From Welwitschia mirabilis (Eukaryota; Gnetophyta; Gnetopsida; Welwitschiales), in contig JBOZIK010000001.1 in NCBI GenBank assembly GCA_051453625.1, forward strand, positions 123,553,103 through 123,613,964: DNA of 60,862 nt, read 5' to 3'. The translations under genes were made by a program, and so were the position numbers. How positions within the stretch are numbered: position 1 is the first letter of the stretch; every line of letters begins with the position of its first letter. This document shows, piece after piece, positions 1 through 12,718 of the stretch. The notes under the pieces were generated by a model, which made no database searches, was not told where the DNA came from, and worked only from the letters and a program-made list of their open reading frames with translations.

Positions 1-243
1 ATTTGTAATATTTTTGTCACTTCTTTGTATTGCAATTGGGTCAAAATATGACTTTTGCATGTAATGAAACTTTTTAAGTAATACAAATAATCTTATTCTT
101 GTGCAAATTACTTCTAATTTTTCTTCTAATTTTTTATATTTAAAACTCGTTTAAATCTAATCGCTTTCAAAGTTAAATGAGTTATGGGGATAACCCAAAT
201 GTTAAATTATTGTTTTTCCTCAATCAATAATAAAGGGAGAGTT
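1..243 (+). mobile_element. 3' internal end of a copia-like element with polypurine tract
   Basis: AT-rich sequence with no readable ORF. It ends in a purine run (AATAAAGGGAGAG, 229-241) directly before the TGTTGAG start of the LTR at 244. A purine run touching a TG-starting LTR is the classic plus-strand priming site of an LTR retrotransposon, so this is probably the last internal stretch of an element whose body lies left of the window. Confidence 0.5.
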
Positions 244-1429
244 TGTTGAGAACCCACAGGCGACCGATTTATCATATCGGGCGATCGAGTGGGCGACCAC
301 ACATGACTTACTAGGTAACCAAACTAAACACATGGGTGACTGCCATCCTTACATGGGTGACCGTATTTCACTTAACCTGATCAAATCTGATAGCAGTATG
401 GGCGACTAGACTATTTCATACGGGTGACTATAATACATGCAATGAAATCCAACCAAATAGAAAGACGAATGACTAAAGCTATTCATATGGGAGATCGCAC
501 GACACACAGTAAGAATCTATTTGATAGCAGTACGGGCAACTAACAATTATAATACAGGTGACTACATGATAATCAATAGAACATGAATCGAGTGACTTCA
601 GGCTGACTGCATAAAATAAGATTGGGCAACCACGTTCTACAAGAATATCCTCTCATAAGATTAACTCGGTAGAAATGTTAAGGCCAATGTAACTAAGGGC
701 AACCGAGTGTTTTCACAAGGGCGACCGAATTTGCACCATATCTTATACTAAGAAATCTGTAATAAGCAAGGGTAACTCAACATTAGAATAAGGGCGACCA
801 CAGTTGTGGTTAACCAAAGATAACAAAAGATCGACCATGCAACAAAAAATTGTAACCATTATGAACATAATGGTTCATTAACAAAAGCACAACAGTTCCT
901 TAGAAAATCACAACGGCTCATTTCCTTTTGAGGAATGGTCATATGTTACATCTTAAGTATAAATGCTTTCCTCTAATTACTATAGGACATTGATACTATT
1001 TTTGTCAAATCCAAGATTGAATAAGGACTGATATACTTTCTACTAGCACATCTGAACATTTCAAAAAGGTTCAGATTTTTATTGTGCTTACATCATTGCA
1101 TTTTCTTGAAAAGAAGATTGATGTACCTGAGAGATCACATCTGTGCATTAGTTCATCCTTTTCTCTATCATTTGTTCTTGGTTGAGGTTAAGCCATAAAA
1201 TCCTCATTGGTTGTGAAAGATCATTTAGTAAGCTTGAAAACCATTCTTGTGAGTGAATATATGCCAGCTAGAACAAGGAGTCTATAAAGCTGAAGGGTGG
1301 TGTCTATCCATCATTAAATACCTTGTTTTAGTATTTCTTTATACTTATTGTTTTTGTAGATTGTGAAGAACAAGAAAACATAACTTAAAAGACCTATTCA
1401 ACCTCCTTTAGGGTTGATCGTCAACTATC
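244..1429 (+). repeat. Copia-type LTR, family A (probably a 3' LTR)
   Basis: Starts TGTTGAG after a polypurine tract and ends CAACTATCA. The last 240 bases recur at 2368-2610. A TATA-like box (TATAAATG, 958-965) fits a U3/R promoter. The 3' end has the pyrimidine-rich CCTCCTTTAGGGTT seen at copia LTR ends. Between 258 and 840 at least 14 degenerate copies of GGGCGACC occur (for example near 279, 291, 355, 400, 719 and 792). No primer-binding site follows, which agrees with a 3' LTR. Confidence 0.65.
958..965 (+). promoter_or_regulatory. TATA-like box in LTR family A
   Basis: TATAAATG about 710 bases into the LTR, downstream of the GGGCGACC motif cluster. This is the position expected for a retrotransposon promoter. 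It is inferred from sequence only. Confidence 0.4.
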
Positions 1430-2267
1430 ACTAACTTTACATGATGCTTCTTGGTTTAGCATAAGTACATTTTCAAATTGCATTTTCTTTTTAGATAATA
1501 AAGTGCTATATGTTTTTAGTACATTAATTTAATATTAAGTTGTAAATGTCATAATTTTTATACTTAGAATTGGATGATACATGCTTTCTATTTAAGATCT
1601 ATTTTAGGGATTCTCATTTTCATCTAGCTTGCATAGCCTAAATGTTTATTTGATGGATCTTGGGAGATTCATGATCTTCATCCTTATTTTATTATTGCAA
1701 TAAAGGCTAGGTGGCTTAGTTATATCATCGTCATGTCCATGATGAATGAAATTATGCCATTATGCTTGGGCTTATGCTATGTGAACAGTTATGGTCCTAG
1801 TGGATTATATCATTATAAATGAGCTAAGAAGTAAAGCTAAATGTTTTCATGTTAAATACTTATGCTTTTTCTTAAAGTTGTTATACTACTTTAGATGCTA
1901 TTTTCCATTCCTAGGTCTCTAATATTATTTCACTCTCTATCGATTTTTACTATTGTAATTGATTTACTAATAGCTTTTATCATTTATCTCTATGGAAGAA
2001 TGATACTAGGAGTATACTATAAATAGAGGTTCTAATATTTTTTATAAAATTTGGATTTGATCATGTAAGATTTGTATCTTTAGGACGATCTTGTAATTTA
2101 TCATATATTAATAATAGATTCAAGCATAGCCAAATTTTTCTACGAACATATGTTACAAGAACATTTAGATCTATAATCATTAAACTTTAAGTATGAAAAG
2201 ACATACTTCCTATCTTCTCTCCTTGTTGTGTAGATCTTACAAATAATTCTCAATTTATAAAAAATTT
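1430..2267. other. AT-rich stretch with nothing recognisable
   Basis: Between the family A LTR and a gap of 100 N (2268-2367). I see no coding similarity, repeat or terminus. Confidence 0.5.
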
Positions 2268-2367
2268 NNNNNNNNNNNNNNNNNNNNNNNNNNNNNNNNN
2301 NNNNNNNNNNNNNNNNNNNNNNNNNNNNNNNNNNNNNNNNNNNNNNNNNNNNNNNNNNNNNNNNNNN
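2268..2367. other. Assembly gap, 100 N
   Basis: Run of N. The sequence to its right resumes inside a second copy of the LTR seen at 244-1429, so the missing part probably holds the rest of that LTR. Confidence 0.95.
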
Positions 2368-2610
2368 GATAAGTCATAAAATCCTGATTAGTTGTGAAAG
2401 GTTATTTGGTGAGCCTGAAAACCATTCTTGTGAGTGAATATATGCTAGCTATGACAAGGAGTCTACAAAGCTAAAGGGTGGTATCTATTCATCATTAAAT
2501 ACCTTATTTTAGTATTTATTTATACTTATTGTTTTTGTAGGTTGTGAAGAACAAGAAGACATAACTTAAAAGACCTATTCCCCCCCTCTAGGGTCGATCC
2601 TCAACTATCA
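2368..2610 (+). repeat. LTR family A, 3' fragment (second copy)
   Basis: Closely matches 1190-1429 in the same orientation, including the end CAACTATCA, with scattered transitions. The 5' part is lost in the gap. It is either another LTR of the same element or a separate insertion. Confidence 0.65.
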
Positions 2611-2639
2611 AAACTAAAGGAGAGTTCACAACTTATGAG

Positions 2640-5593
2640 GTAAAGTCAAGAATCAGAGGGATCTTGCTCACATCCATAATCAAAAGCGATCTATCCATCA
2701 CACAAAGATAACTTATCAAACCTTCCTCAAAAAGAAAAAAGATATAGAAAAACTAAGATAAAGAAATGACATAATCAAAAGAAAAGGGATCTTACTCTCA
2801 TCCACAATTTAAAGTGACCTACTTAAGTCACAATGCAATTAAAGCAAAGAGATAAAGTATCACAATGAAGAGGTATAGTTATAATAAAAGAGAATGAATT
2901 CCATAAATTAAGTGATCTATCCAAATCAAAAAGTCTAATAACCAAGAAACCGCCTAATGAACAAGAACCTACATGCATGAGGAAAAAAAAAATAAAGGTC
3001 CTTTGTTAAAATTTCTTAATGTGAATGAGGTAGGTTTTAATGCAAGAGGCCTAAATTGATTATTAGATGATGAAGATGCTAAAATTGGTTAATCTTAAAG
3101 TCTTCTTCCAAATTTGGGTAGTGATCATGTCCTCTTCAAGGATGATACCCTTGTCTCCGAAGGGAATAAAAAGATAAAATGTAAATTATGTTGGTGGTGC
3201 TTCTAAATCATTGGTTAGTTTCAATTATTTTAACTATATACCCACCTTAAGGAAGAGTATCATGTAATGCTAGTAACTTACTTATACCTTAATAATTTTT
3301 AAAATTTAATTAAATTTGTGTCCCTTGATAATGAAATCCAAGTGGACCTTTACGTTGTGCCTTCAGCCTTCACCCAATATATCTTCAATTACTAAGGCAT
3401 ACATAGGAATTTGGACCTAGAGTAGCCTAAAACATTTTCATTTAAGAGAGACACAACTCTTCATATAGCTCAAAACTTTATAGTTATGATAATTAAGACT
3501 ACACAATAAGCTTCAGAAAGCAACATAAAGCTCGAATGGATCTTTGTCTATGTAAGGCTCCTAGTATCTGCCACCAACTAAAACATACCACCAGTGAAAA
3601 CTTTAAGTGTTTAGGATGAAAATAATTTTTTTATTACTTAAGTAGGATTAATAAAATTATTAAGTGTAAAAAGAGGAAGCAAAGATCAAAAATACAAAGG
3701 AACTGATTATGATATAGTTAAGCTAAGTAGATCTTTTTCAATATCCAACTTAGCTTAATCTATCCAAATGACAAAAAAAAGTCTTTGAAGTAAAAGAAAA
3801 TCAAATCAGGAGAGTTTGTTCCACATCATAACTTGATGAGAGAGATTTGGCTTAGAAAATTTAAAAAAGCCAAAATTTTCAAGAAAAACTCAAAAAGATA
3901 GAAAAGAGGAGCTTAAAAACTAAGGAAAAGAGCTCAAAAAATCAAATCAAGGGATCTTTCTCAACATGCCAACTCGATTTGATGACAAAGGTGAGTTATG
4001 GGTTTACAAGTTTTAAAAAAGTCCCAAAAACTCAAAAAGAGCTTAAAATGCTCAAAAATTAAAGAAATGCATAAAACTATGCATGTGCACACAACACAGC
4101 TAAAAGTTGGACATGGCTAGCTAAACTACATGTGTGTAAAACTAAACAATGGCTATGAAAAGATTTAGCAAAAATACATGTGTGTAAAAAATAGAGCAAT
4201 ATTAGCTTAAAGCTGGGCAATTTGACATATGCTTTTAAGAGGGAAAAACTAGCCAAAAGCTTCCATGTATGTTAAAAAGGGTTTTTGGCCAAAATTTTAA
4301 ACCTTAGTTAAAGGTTTGGGGAAAAGATTTCCACATTACCTATGGAGAAAAAACTATTGTTCATGATGAAAGATGGCTTTGAAGAGATTTAAATAAGTCT
4401 ATCATTCACAGAACTATGTCCAAGATGTTATCTCTTGCATAACAAATAAGATATCAAACCAGTCTTTCATTCAACTACAAGCTAACAGAATTACAAAAAA
4501 ATGATTGAGAAATTAAAGTTGACTAACAAATCAGTGAGAATGAGAATCAACAATAAAGGCATGAGTAGAGAAAATTTTATATGGTAGCTAAAAGCAGAGT
4601 TGCCAGCTCAGAGTGGATGGCAACAAGTTTTAAAAGGCGACTTAACAACCTACAATGGTAGAGGCTATGTGAAGAAGTCAGATGGAGCAACCGTGAGGGC
4701 TACAGACAACACGTCAAAACCAGACGACCACAGAGTCACAGTGGCAGAACAGCAACACTACCTTCATGGAGAACAGATGGTGCACTGCATCGTCGACGCC
4801 GATGTCGCTACCACAATCCATGGCGTCCTTTGCTCCACGAATGCGCCTATAAGATAAGTTGCCAATTTTCCTATTTGCGTAGCTTTGCAAAAGGCAACGG
4901 TGACAGCAGAAGCAGAGAAGCACGTTTGGGAGCGAGGCAAGTGGAAGACATGGTTGCTTCTTTATCTTCTTCAAAAAACAGAATCGGCAGAAGAAGTGAA
5001 GCACAACGCCAACAGCAGTGAAAGAAGAACTGAGCGCAGATAATGAGGAGGGAAGGTATGAAATGATTAGGGAATAATGCACATCGGATGATATCGAAAT
5101 AGATGGCTGCGATGTCTCACGAGAGGCACTTGACACTAGAGCCGTTGAATATCAAGCATCGTTTCTCACAGACCAAACAAAGCGAGGCTGTAGTTTTGAT
5201 GATGTTAGAGGCACTTGATACGTGTGGCTCACACTTCCAATAATGCCACTCCCAATAATGGAGTCGCTCTGCAATAGTAAAGTGAGCTCACACTTCCATA
5301 GCCAAGATCCATAGCAACGCAGTGAGCATAGTATGGTGCACAAGCGGGCTCTAGGTTAATGCAGGTCAACACCTATAAAAATAATGCCGAAACCTTCAAA
5401 AAAAAAAACATTTTAAAGAAAGCTTTAAGAAATTTTAAAAAAATTTAAAAGAAAGGCTATAGGGGAGGCCCAAAAGAGAGCCACAAGGAGGGCCAAAAGA
5501 GCCTAAGAGAAGGTAGAAAGAAGCCCAAAGAAGCCTAATAGAAGGCCCCAAGCAAAAATGGAGGTCACAAAAAGCTCTAATAAAGTCTTCACA
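2640..5593 (-). mobile_element. LARD-like non-coding retroelement, internal region, copy 1
   Basis: About 3 kb with no recognisable gag or pol on either strand. From about 3290 on it matches 36405 onward (for example GCATACATAGGAAT, AGTTAAGCTAAGT and GCTTAATCTATCCA), so it is a dispersed family. An exact primer-binding site lies at its high-coordinate end, followed by a short LTR, so it reads on the - strand. The GC-richer part at 4600-5340 contains short ORFs on both strands that resemble no protein I know. A non-autonomous large retrotransposon derivative (LARD), or the long leader of a Ty3/gypsy element, would both fit. The low-coordinate end is uncertain. Confidence 0.5.
2655..3990. repeat. 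Degenerate internal repeats with a GGATCTTGCTC..ATCC core
   Basis: A loosely repeated unit of about 40 bases, roughly GGATCTTGCTC, ACATCC, then a run like CTTAGCTTGATCTATCC. Copies lie near 2660, 2790, 2890, 3727, 3806 and 3950. The same units recur near 36850 and 36940 in copy 3 of the element. Copies differ strongly in sequence and spacing. Confidence 0.4.
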
Positions 5594-5605
5594 GCTCTGA
5601 TACCA
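5594..5605 (-). other. Primer-binding site for initiator Met-tRNA
   Basis: The + strand reads GCTCTGATACCA, so the - strand reads TGGTATCAGAGC. That is the exact complement of the plant initiator Met-tRNA 3' end used by most copia and many gypsy elements. It lies two bases from the presumed LTR edge and fixes the element as - strand. Confidence 0.8.
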
Positions 5606-5607
5606 CT

Positions 5608-5790
5608 TATTCAAAATTAAATGAGCAAGAATATGAGTAAGAATTTTTCCCAAAATAAGATTTTATTTCTTCATGTATCTTATTATAATAAAAATCTTGC
5701 TTTTAAAGGCAAGCACGCCATTAGGTTTTTAGTAGGGTTTACATTTTCCCCTAAGCATATGACCATGATGCTTATTACAAGACTTAGTAG
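5608..5790 (-). repeat. Short LTR of the LARD-like element, copy 1
   Basis: Homologous to 21376-21560 and 40368-40560. The shared core is AAAGGCAAGCAC..ATTAGG, then ACATTTTCCCCTAAGCAT. In element orientation the LTR contains a TATA-like stretch in the segment that reads GCCTTTATAAGCAAG in other copies. The length is about 180-200 bases. The outer end is estimated from where the three copies stop matching. Confidence 0.55.
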
Positions 5791-5834
5791 TTGTGCCTAA
5801 AATAAGCTCATCAATTATTGATTGATCTACAGCA

Positions 5835-8100
5835 AAAATAGGAACGTTTAACCTAGTTCATATCAAAGACAAAATCTTGGGAATAGATATTTAGACACTA
5901 AAGCAAGAGAGCAATGTTATTGGAAGTGTTATAAACCAATAAGAAAGAGTCATCAACATTGTAAACATTGTAGAACTAGCCAAAGTTGTTGCAAAGGAAA
6001 ATACCATGAAAAGAGCTCAGAGTTAAGTACGACTTACTAAGATGACCTAGAGTAACTACAATACTAATAAGTAAATAAGGAGCTAAGGTGTAGCCTTAAT
6101 AAACTAACCTCTTTAATTTAAAGAAAATAAAGGTTAACCCATTGACACATACCCAATTAGAAGGATTTGATAAAGGTATCTTAATGTATCAAAGGAATCC
6201 TTATCTAGGGCCAATTTATTGAAGCATCTTTAACTTCAGATTTTACGATATTCTATCATAGGCTTTAAAGTAGTTAATCCTTAGGAAAATCAAATCTTGG
6301 TTAGGTAAGAATTCCCATTCCTAACCTTTAGCTAGATTAATAACACTGCTTAAAATAAAGCAACCTCTGATGAAGGTAATTTCTATTAGTTAGATAATTA
6401 TGAAGAGAATAATTTGCTTTAACTTATTAGCTACAACATTCACAATCATCTTGTATGAGGTATCCTATAAGGTGATAGGCCACTAGTATTTGGTTTGATC
6501 CCCACCCTTTCCTTTTGGAGTTAGCTTTATTAGACCAATATTAATAAATTTCTTAAGGGATATAGAAGCTATAGAATCTTTATAGACTTCATAAAAATCG
6601 TAACCAATTACATCCCATAAATCCTTGTAAAATTTAATAGGAAGACCATGTGGTCCCAAAGCCTTATGATCTTTCTTAAAACATAAATGCTAATTTAATA
6701 GAAAATCCAAATTAGCTAGAATGAGATAAGGAATATGGTCAGTTCTTGCCAAGATAATTTTTAGCAATGAATTTAGGCTCGTGATTGAAAAGTTCCATGA
6801 ATTTCTAAGAGAGGATATCTACAATTTTGAAAGGGTATGTAAACTTCCCATTAGCAAATTAAATAATAGGTATGGTTTAAGCTAAGAAAGAATCAAACTT
6901 GAAACTTCTAAAAAAAAAATATTTAGAAGGCTTGCTACCACTCTCAATCTAGTGCAACTGAGCCTAAAATAAATAAGCATGAGCTCATTAAGTTTCCATG
7001 TGTTTAATTTATATAGAAACATTAAGTCTAGATTCTTAAAGCACAATAGTGAAGGGATCCATTTTAAGAGCTATAGTGATGAATTTAGCTTTCTCAAACT
7101 GAAAAAGAGCTTTTTTTAAAAGTGAATAGTTGTTATTTTATCAAACTCCCTCATGAAAGTTAAGGTCATTTAACAAGTTTTTCTCCACCAAGAGTGCCCC
7201 ATACCATTATTGGATAAACTAGCCATGGATTAAAGATAGCAAATTAAAGATAGTTCTAAGTTATGATGAAAAAAGATGCTATTAAGAACAAAATTTGAGT
7301 TTTGAAAAGGGATGACATCAAAATTATGAAGTCTTAGAACAATGGGAAAATAATTAAAAATAGATGGATAGAAGATCGTACTAACAAAATGTTCATTAGC
7401 TTTGCTAAACTAAATATGATTGTTGTGAGAGAGAGATAAACCACGTCTAAATGCTTGAGCACCAAATTATTTCCTTTATACCTATTAAACCAAATTAATC
7501 TAGGAAAGATAGCCTTCTCAAGAAGATCTATATGTTCATATAGATGGAAGTGGCAATGAGATATTCTAAGAAACTTTCTCTAAAGCATTTAAGGAGTAGA
7601 AAAAGTTCTATATTTTATCTCTAGATGAGTTAACCATGCTAAAGTTACCCATAAAGAACTCAACAACATCTGGAAAACCCCATAAATTCCTCCAAAGAAC
7701 CTCTCTTTTTTTTCCATATCATTAGTAGCATAGATAGTGATAATACGAAAAGTGAAATTTTCCTAGAAAAGTTGAAGCAACACTACTAGATTATCATTAA
7801 CAGTACCATAGTCCACAACTATTGAAATTTGAGAAGAATGCCCTAATAGCATAAAGCCATCATAACCTTAGGGATGCGAGGTAGACAAAAATACATAGAC
7901 AAGAGAAATACAATTGTAGGTAAAATGAACATCATTTACCACAAATATTAGCTTCTTATGAAGTAATAATATCAAATAATAAAGAAAAACTATCAAGAAT
8001 TCTTTTTAATATAAATTTTTCACAAAGGATCATATAACCCTCTAGTATTTCAAGAAAATAAATTCATCAAATAGAAATTAAAATATTAGAGGCATCTCCC
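5835..8100 (-). mobile_element. LINE (L1-type) endonuclease/reverse transcriptase remnant
   Basis: Reading the - strand from about 8070 down, an endonuclease-like segment (FRIITIYATNDMEKKERFF, about 7720) leads to reverse transcriptase. The RT has GPHGLPIKFYKDLWDVIG (about 6660-6600), IGLIKLTPKGKGG, YKMIVNVVANKLK and a YFKAYDRIS block where functional RTs have DFKKAYD. It ends with VDDSFLLVYN near 5950, where the catalytic FADD normally sits. Stops and frameshifts break it throughout. The order endonuclease then RT and these motifs are diagnostic of plant L1-type LINEs. It abuts the LARD LTR at its 3' end, and I see no poly(A) tail. Confidence 0.8.
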
Positions 8101-11100
8101 ACATGAAACCTCATGTTATCTTCACCATTATTATGTAAATCTATAATCATATCAGTGTTACTTCTATCATCTATAGCTTCTTTAGAGGGAATAAGGCCTA
8201 TTCTCTAAATGAAGTCCAAGAGTAAGCTTATCAACTAGACTTCTTGAATGTGATAAGCATTCCTTGAAATTATAAGGTTGAAGACATTGATTTATAAAAT
8301 TATTTGGTAGAAGTAATAGTTTTGTTATGTTATCTACTCTTATGGGATCATATGCACTTAAAGATGTGAGAACCATTAGGAATATTTATTCTAAGAACTT
8401 TAAGAGATTTTTTCTTGTTGATATTTATAATGAAAAGGGAAAAAGAATTTTTGTAGATTTGGAAGGGTTAATGGATGTATCCTCATTAGATGTAAAGTGA
8501 GGAGTCTCCTCTTACACCTTTAGCTTTGGGTAATGTTGAATGAAATGCTTTCAACTATGATAATATTTATAGCTTTCTAGCAAGTTAAGGTAAACAACTA
8601 GTTGCAAAATGATATTACAACCTCTATTAATCATCAAAACATCTAGCAATAAAAAAGTAAATACTAAATTAACACTAATGCATGCATGTTCACTTGATTT
8701 AACATTAATTTATGATTCTTACTCTTCTATAATGACTATACAAAAATTTTTGTATGAATCTAGAATAAGAGGCCAAAAAGAGGTCTTTACATTTGGGAAC
8801 TCATCTCAAATCATTACCTCCATCGATAACTTACATACAAGGGTTATCTTCAATAACTTTATTGGTATTGAATCCTTTCTTAAAATAGAAAATTAAAAAA
8901 AATAAAAAATATTGAAGACCAAACTGACATGAAAAACTTTAAGCTTCAAAATCTTATTAATTCATGCCTAAAGGTCTTTTAGTAATGGTGAAGAACCAAT
9001 CAAAAAGCCACTAGCATTTAAGATTATAAAATATCTGTAGATCACATTATATTTATCAATAATACTAACTTCATAAATAACAAGAAAAAGGAAGAATCTA
9101 CACTATTATCCATTACTTCCCTAAAATCCTTAAAACCTTCCTTTGTTAAATGTTGTCAACTTAATGTTATTTTATCTTTGTAATATTATCAATTCTTTTG
9201 TTATATATAAAATATACCTCTTATTTTCTACTTACTTTTATTTCAACATAATACTTAGATATTAATGAGGGTTTTTATGTAGTAATTTGGTCTTTACTTT
9301 AGTAATTTATTTAGCTTAATTAGTTTCTTTTATTTTAGTTCATTTTATTATTTCATACTTACATGAATTTTAGGTAAGCATTAGGAGATATCCTTTTCAA
9401 ATTTCTACCTATAGATCAACTTTAACTAATGGCATAAAATTAGAAAATTATTTTAGAGGCTTAATATTTAAATTATTAGTTAGATGTTTTGATGGGAACT
9501 AGAACTCAAAATTGATTATTTTTGTTCTATATTATTTTATCCCTATTTTTTGTAGTCATGGTTGGCTTTTTTTTTTTAAAGGCTTGTCTTTCTTTCTTAT
9601 ATTTATTTTGTGTTAAAGGATCATGTTGCTAATGTGAGGTCCTTAAAGATTTCTCCTTGGCTCTCTCTATAGTGTTCTTATATATGTATCTAGTTCTTTA
9701 GCATAATATATATTCCCCTTCCTCTCCCAATTTATCAAGTTTTGTGTTTGCTCTCATTTCTCCTTAGCAATCACATTATCATGATAAAATTTACTACTTG
9801 AACTTATAAAAAGGGGTTTAGAGTTGGCATAGTTTCATGCATAGATTTTTTTTTGTTTTTTAGATAAAACACTAAAGTAAGCAAATTTATTTTTAAAGTA
9901 ACATCATTATAAATCTAAAGAAACAATAAATACTAATTTGATTTCCATTTTCAAATGTAGATATTTTCTAGTATGCCCTATGAAGAAATATACATATTCT
10001 TTTTCTTTGTATGTATGATTATTTGAATAAAATAAATCCAATAAAATTATAATTATTTTCTTAGATAAATAATCAACTAAATATTCATATTAGATAGGAG
10101 TTTTTTGCATTTATTTGTATAGTGTGTTTATCAAACAATAACTATTTTAAGATAATACTAATAATTAGCATCTACATACTTAGATATCATTACAAAGTTG
10201 GGTTGCATTGCATTTTTATATAAAACATTTCTAGAAGTGGAATTAGTCATCACTTTCTTGCCTTTCTAGTATAGAAACTTACTTCAACTTAATATTTTAA
10301 CTCCTTGATGTCAAAGAATTATGTTTCACCATCTTGATATGATTTAAATTATAGAAGTAAGGGTCACTTATAATCATGCATTTACCTCACATATTGCACG
10401 TCACACTTGTGGTATTATATCGAGATGATTTTAAAGGTTATGGAATTAGCCAAGCCATGTTTGTTATAGTTTAGAATATAAAATAAAATCAACCCACATC
10501 TAGATGATGGTTGGATATTAAGTTGATATTCCATTAATAGAAGTTCTAACCTTCTATTATATTAGTTAAGAATTATTCTAAACCTGTATTCATGTCTATA
10601 TTATAACAAATTTATATCTTATCAACCATGTATAAGATATTTGTATGTGAAAAAAACTAGAAAAAAACATAAGACACAAACATAAAAAATTTCTATAGCT
10701 TGAAAACCAAAATCATTCATATTTAATTCTATTGAGGATTACTATATTATCTACCTTTTTCAAAAATATATAAATATACTAGTATAAGTAGAAGTTAATT
10801 TTTGGTTTTGCTAGGTTTTTTAATTAATTAAATCTAAGGGGGAAAAGTAGTACTCAATAAGGGTAATTTGAGTTGGAATGCTACATAATAGTATTAGAGT
10901 CATAGATTAACTTAAATCACACATATATTAATTACTTATGTCAAGTTAAACTATTTATAAATTTTATAAAACTTGTAAAGGTATTAAAATGTATATAAAT
11001 ATCATGGATAATTATGAAAAGAATTATATCTATAATAGCCTCAATTCCTAGATAACCTTGGAAGAATAATTAATTTATAATCATATATCTAGGAATTCTA

Positions 11101-12718
11101 CTACTTCAAAAATATGAATAATGATAAATTTTGTCAATTGAAATCTATTCAAAGAATGTAGAATAGGATACATTGTTACTTAAAAAAATCCATAACCTCA
11201 TGTAATACCATAAAGAGCATAACAATTTTAAGAGGAAAATAAGTGAATAAACAAAAATACATTATAATAATAAATAAGTTCAAAAGTAACTAAATTTTTA
11301 ACCCATTTATGTTAATTATATGTATAATCTTATATCATACATGTTAATTATATATCAAATTTTATATCATAATTATCACTAAAAAATTTTAATCATGTTA
11401 TCAAATAGCCTTAAAGAATAACTCATGTTATTAACTCATAATCCTAATAAATCATGTTCATTTGAAAGAAAGAAAATAAATAACCTAATTATTTAGTTTA
11501 ATTTAGAGAATAAATGAATACTTTAGTAAGAACCAACTATCTAATGATCATAACATAATCTTTATTGAGATCATATAAATTTATTATTTTTAACCTTTAA
11601 TAATATAATATTTATTCTATTCCAAATCAATCTTTTAATGTTGTTTTCTTCTTATAGATAACTTGTCATTATCAATTAGGTTTTAAGGCTAATTTAGTTT
11701 CACAAACTGATCAACATCAAGATAACTTATAACTTAGTCAATAACATAATGATGGAACTAAGCCTTCATTTAACCTTAATTTAGAGGTATTAATGAATGA
11801 ATTCATGTCATTTCTATACTAAGTAGTAATCAAAGTTAAAACTCACAAGTACATAATGGTAACAATCAACCTAATAAATAAGAAAGTATGAAGAAATTTA
11901 TTCAAATCCTTATTAAGTTATATTCATCAAACTTTGTATGAGAATCAGATGTAAAGAGAAGCAAACTTATGTTGGAAAATAGAAATGACAAATCTAGAAG
12001 ATATTAAACTTTTCTTGGAGAAATTTAAGCATATTTTTAAGGAAGAAAATTTTTTAAAATATTATTAAATTAACCATAACATCCCATGAATTCAAATTTG
12101 TAGAATTATTAAAATGTGTATTACATGTGCATCTTGATAAAGAAACCAAAGAAAATCTTTTTATTAACAGTATTATCTTTTTTAGTGCTACTAAATTATC
12201 CCTATTTCCACTTAGATATTTAAATGAGGTCATAGAGAAAGCAAGGTAGTAGAATAAAATTGGTTTTAAAATAAAGGCTTTTTAAGAATCTTATTTTTAA
12301 GGAAAATCAATCACAAATGTTTCATAAAAACAAGAATTAGCATTTGGAAAAAATAACAATAGTAGTTATAATCAAAATAGAAATCTCAAACAACATAAAC
12401 ATGAACCATTTAAGAGAAATCGAAATTTTCTTAGCTAGACTCATATGATTGATTAACATAAATATCCAATTTTAATAAAATTCCGAGTCAAAATCATTAT
12501 TAAAATCAATCTAGTAATGGATTGTGATGATTTAATTATAAAGGAAATCTTAAAATGAAAGAATGTTTATTAATTTTAAATAACTATTCTAGACAATTAA
12601 AAAAAAAAATCCTTAAGGGTCATAGACCATGTAATAACCAATAAGGTAGCTTTAAAAAGCAGTAGATAATGAAGGGATGCAATTTTAAATCTTAACCATA
12701 GAAAGTGAGGTTTTACTT
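8101..12718. other. AT-rich DNA without recognisable genes
   Basis: About 4.6 kb. 8101-8480 may be the 5' part of the LINE. A short ORF of 95 codons at 8609-8896 (+) has no features I recognise. At 11990-12640 broken reading frames (for example MTNLEDIKLFLEKF) could be a decayed gag, but nothing diagnostic remains. Confidence 0.4.

Noticed and set aside
244-840. Possible CRISPR-like or satellite array because of repeated GGGCGACC units
   Set aside because: Units are degenerate and irregularly spaced, lie inside an LTR of a plant genome, and have no cas genes or regular spacers.
4600-5653. Overlapping ORFs of 63-140 codons on both strands in the GC-richer part of LARD copy 1
   Set aside because: No protein family resemblance; they overlap on opposite strands, and the homologous region at 37400-40200 does not keep the frames.
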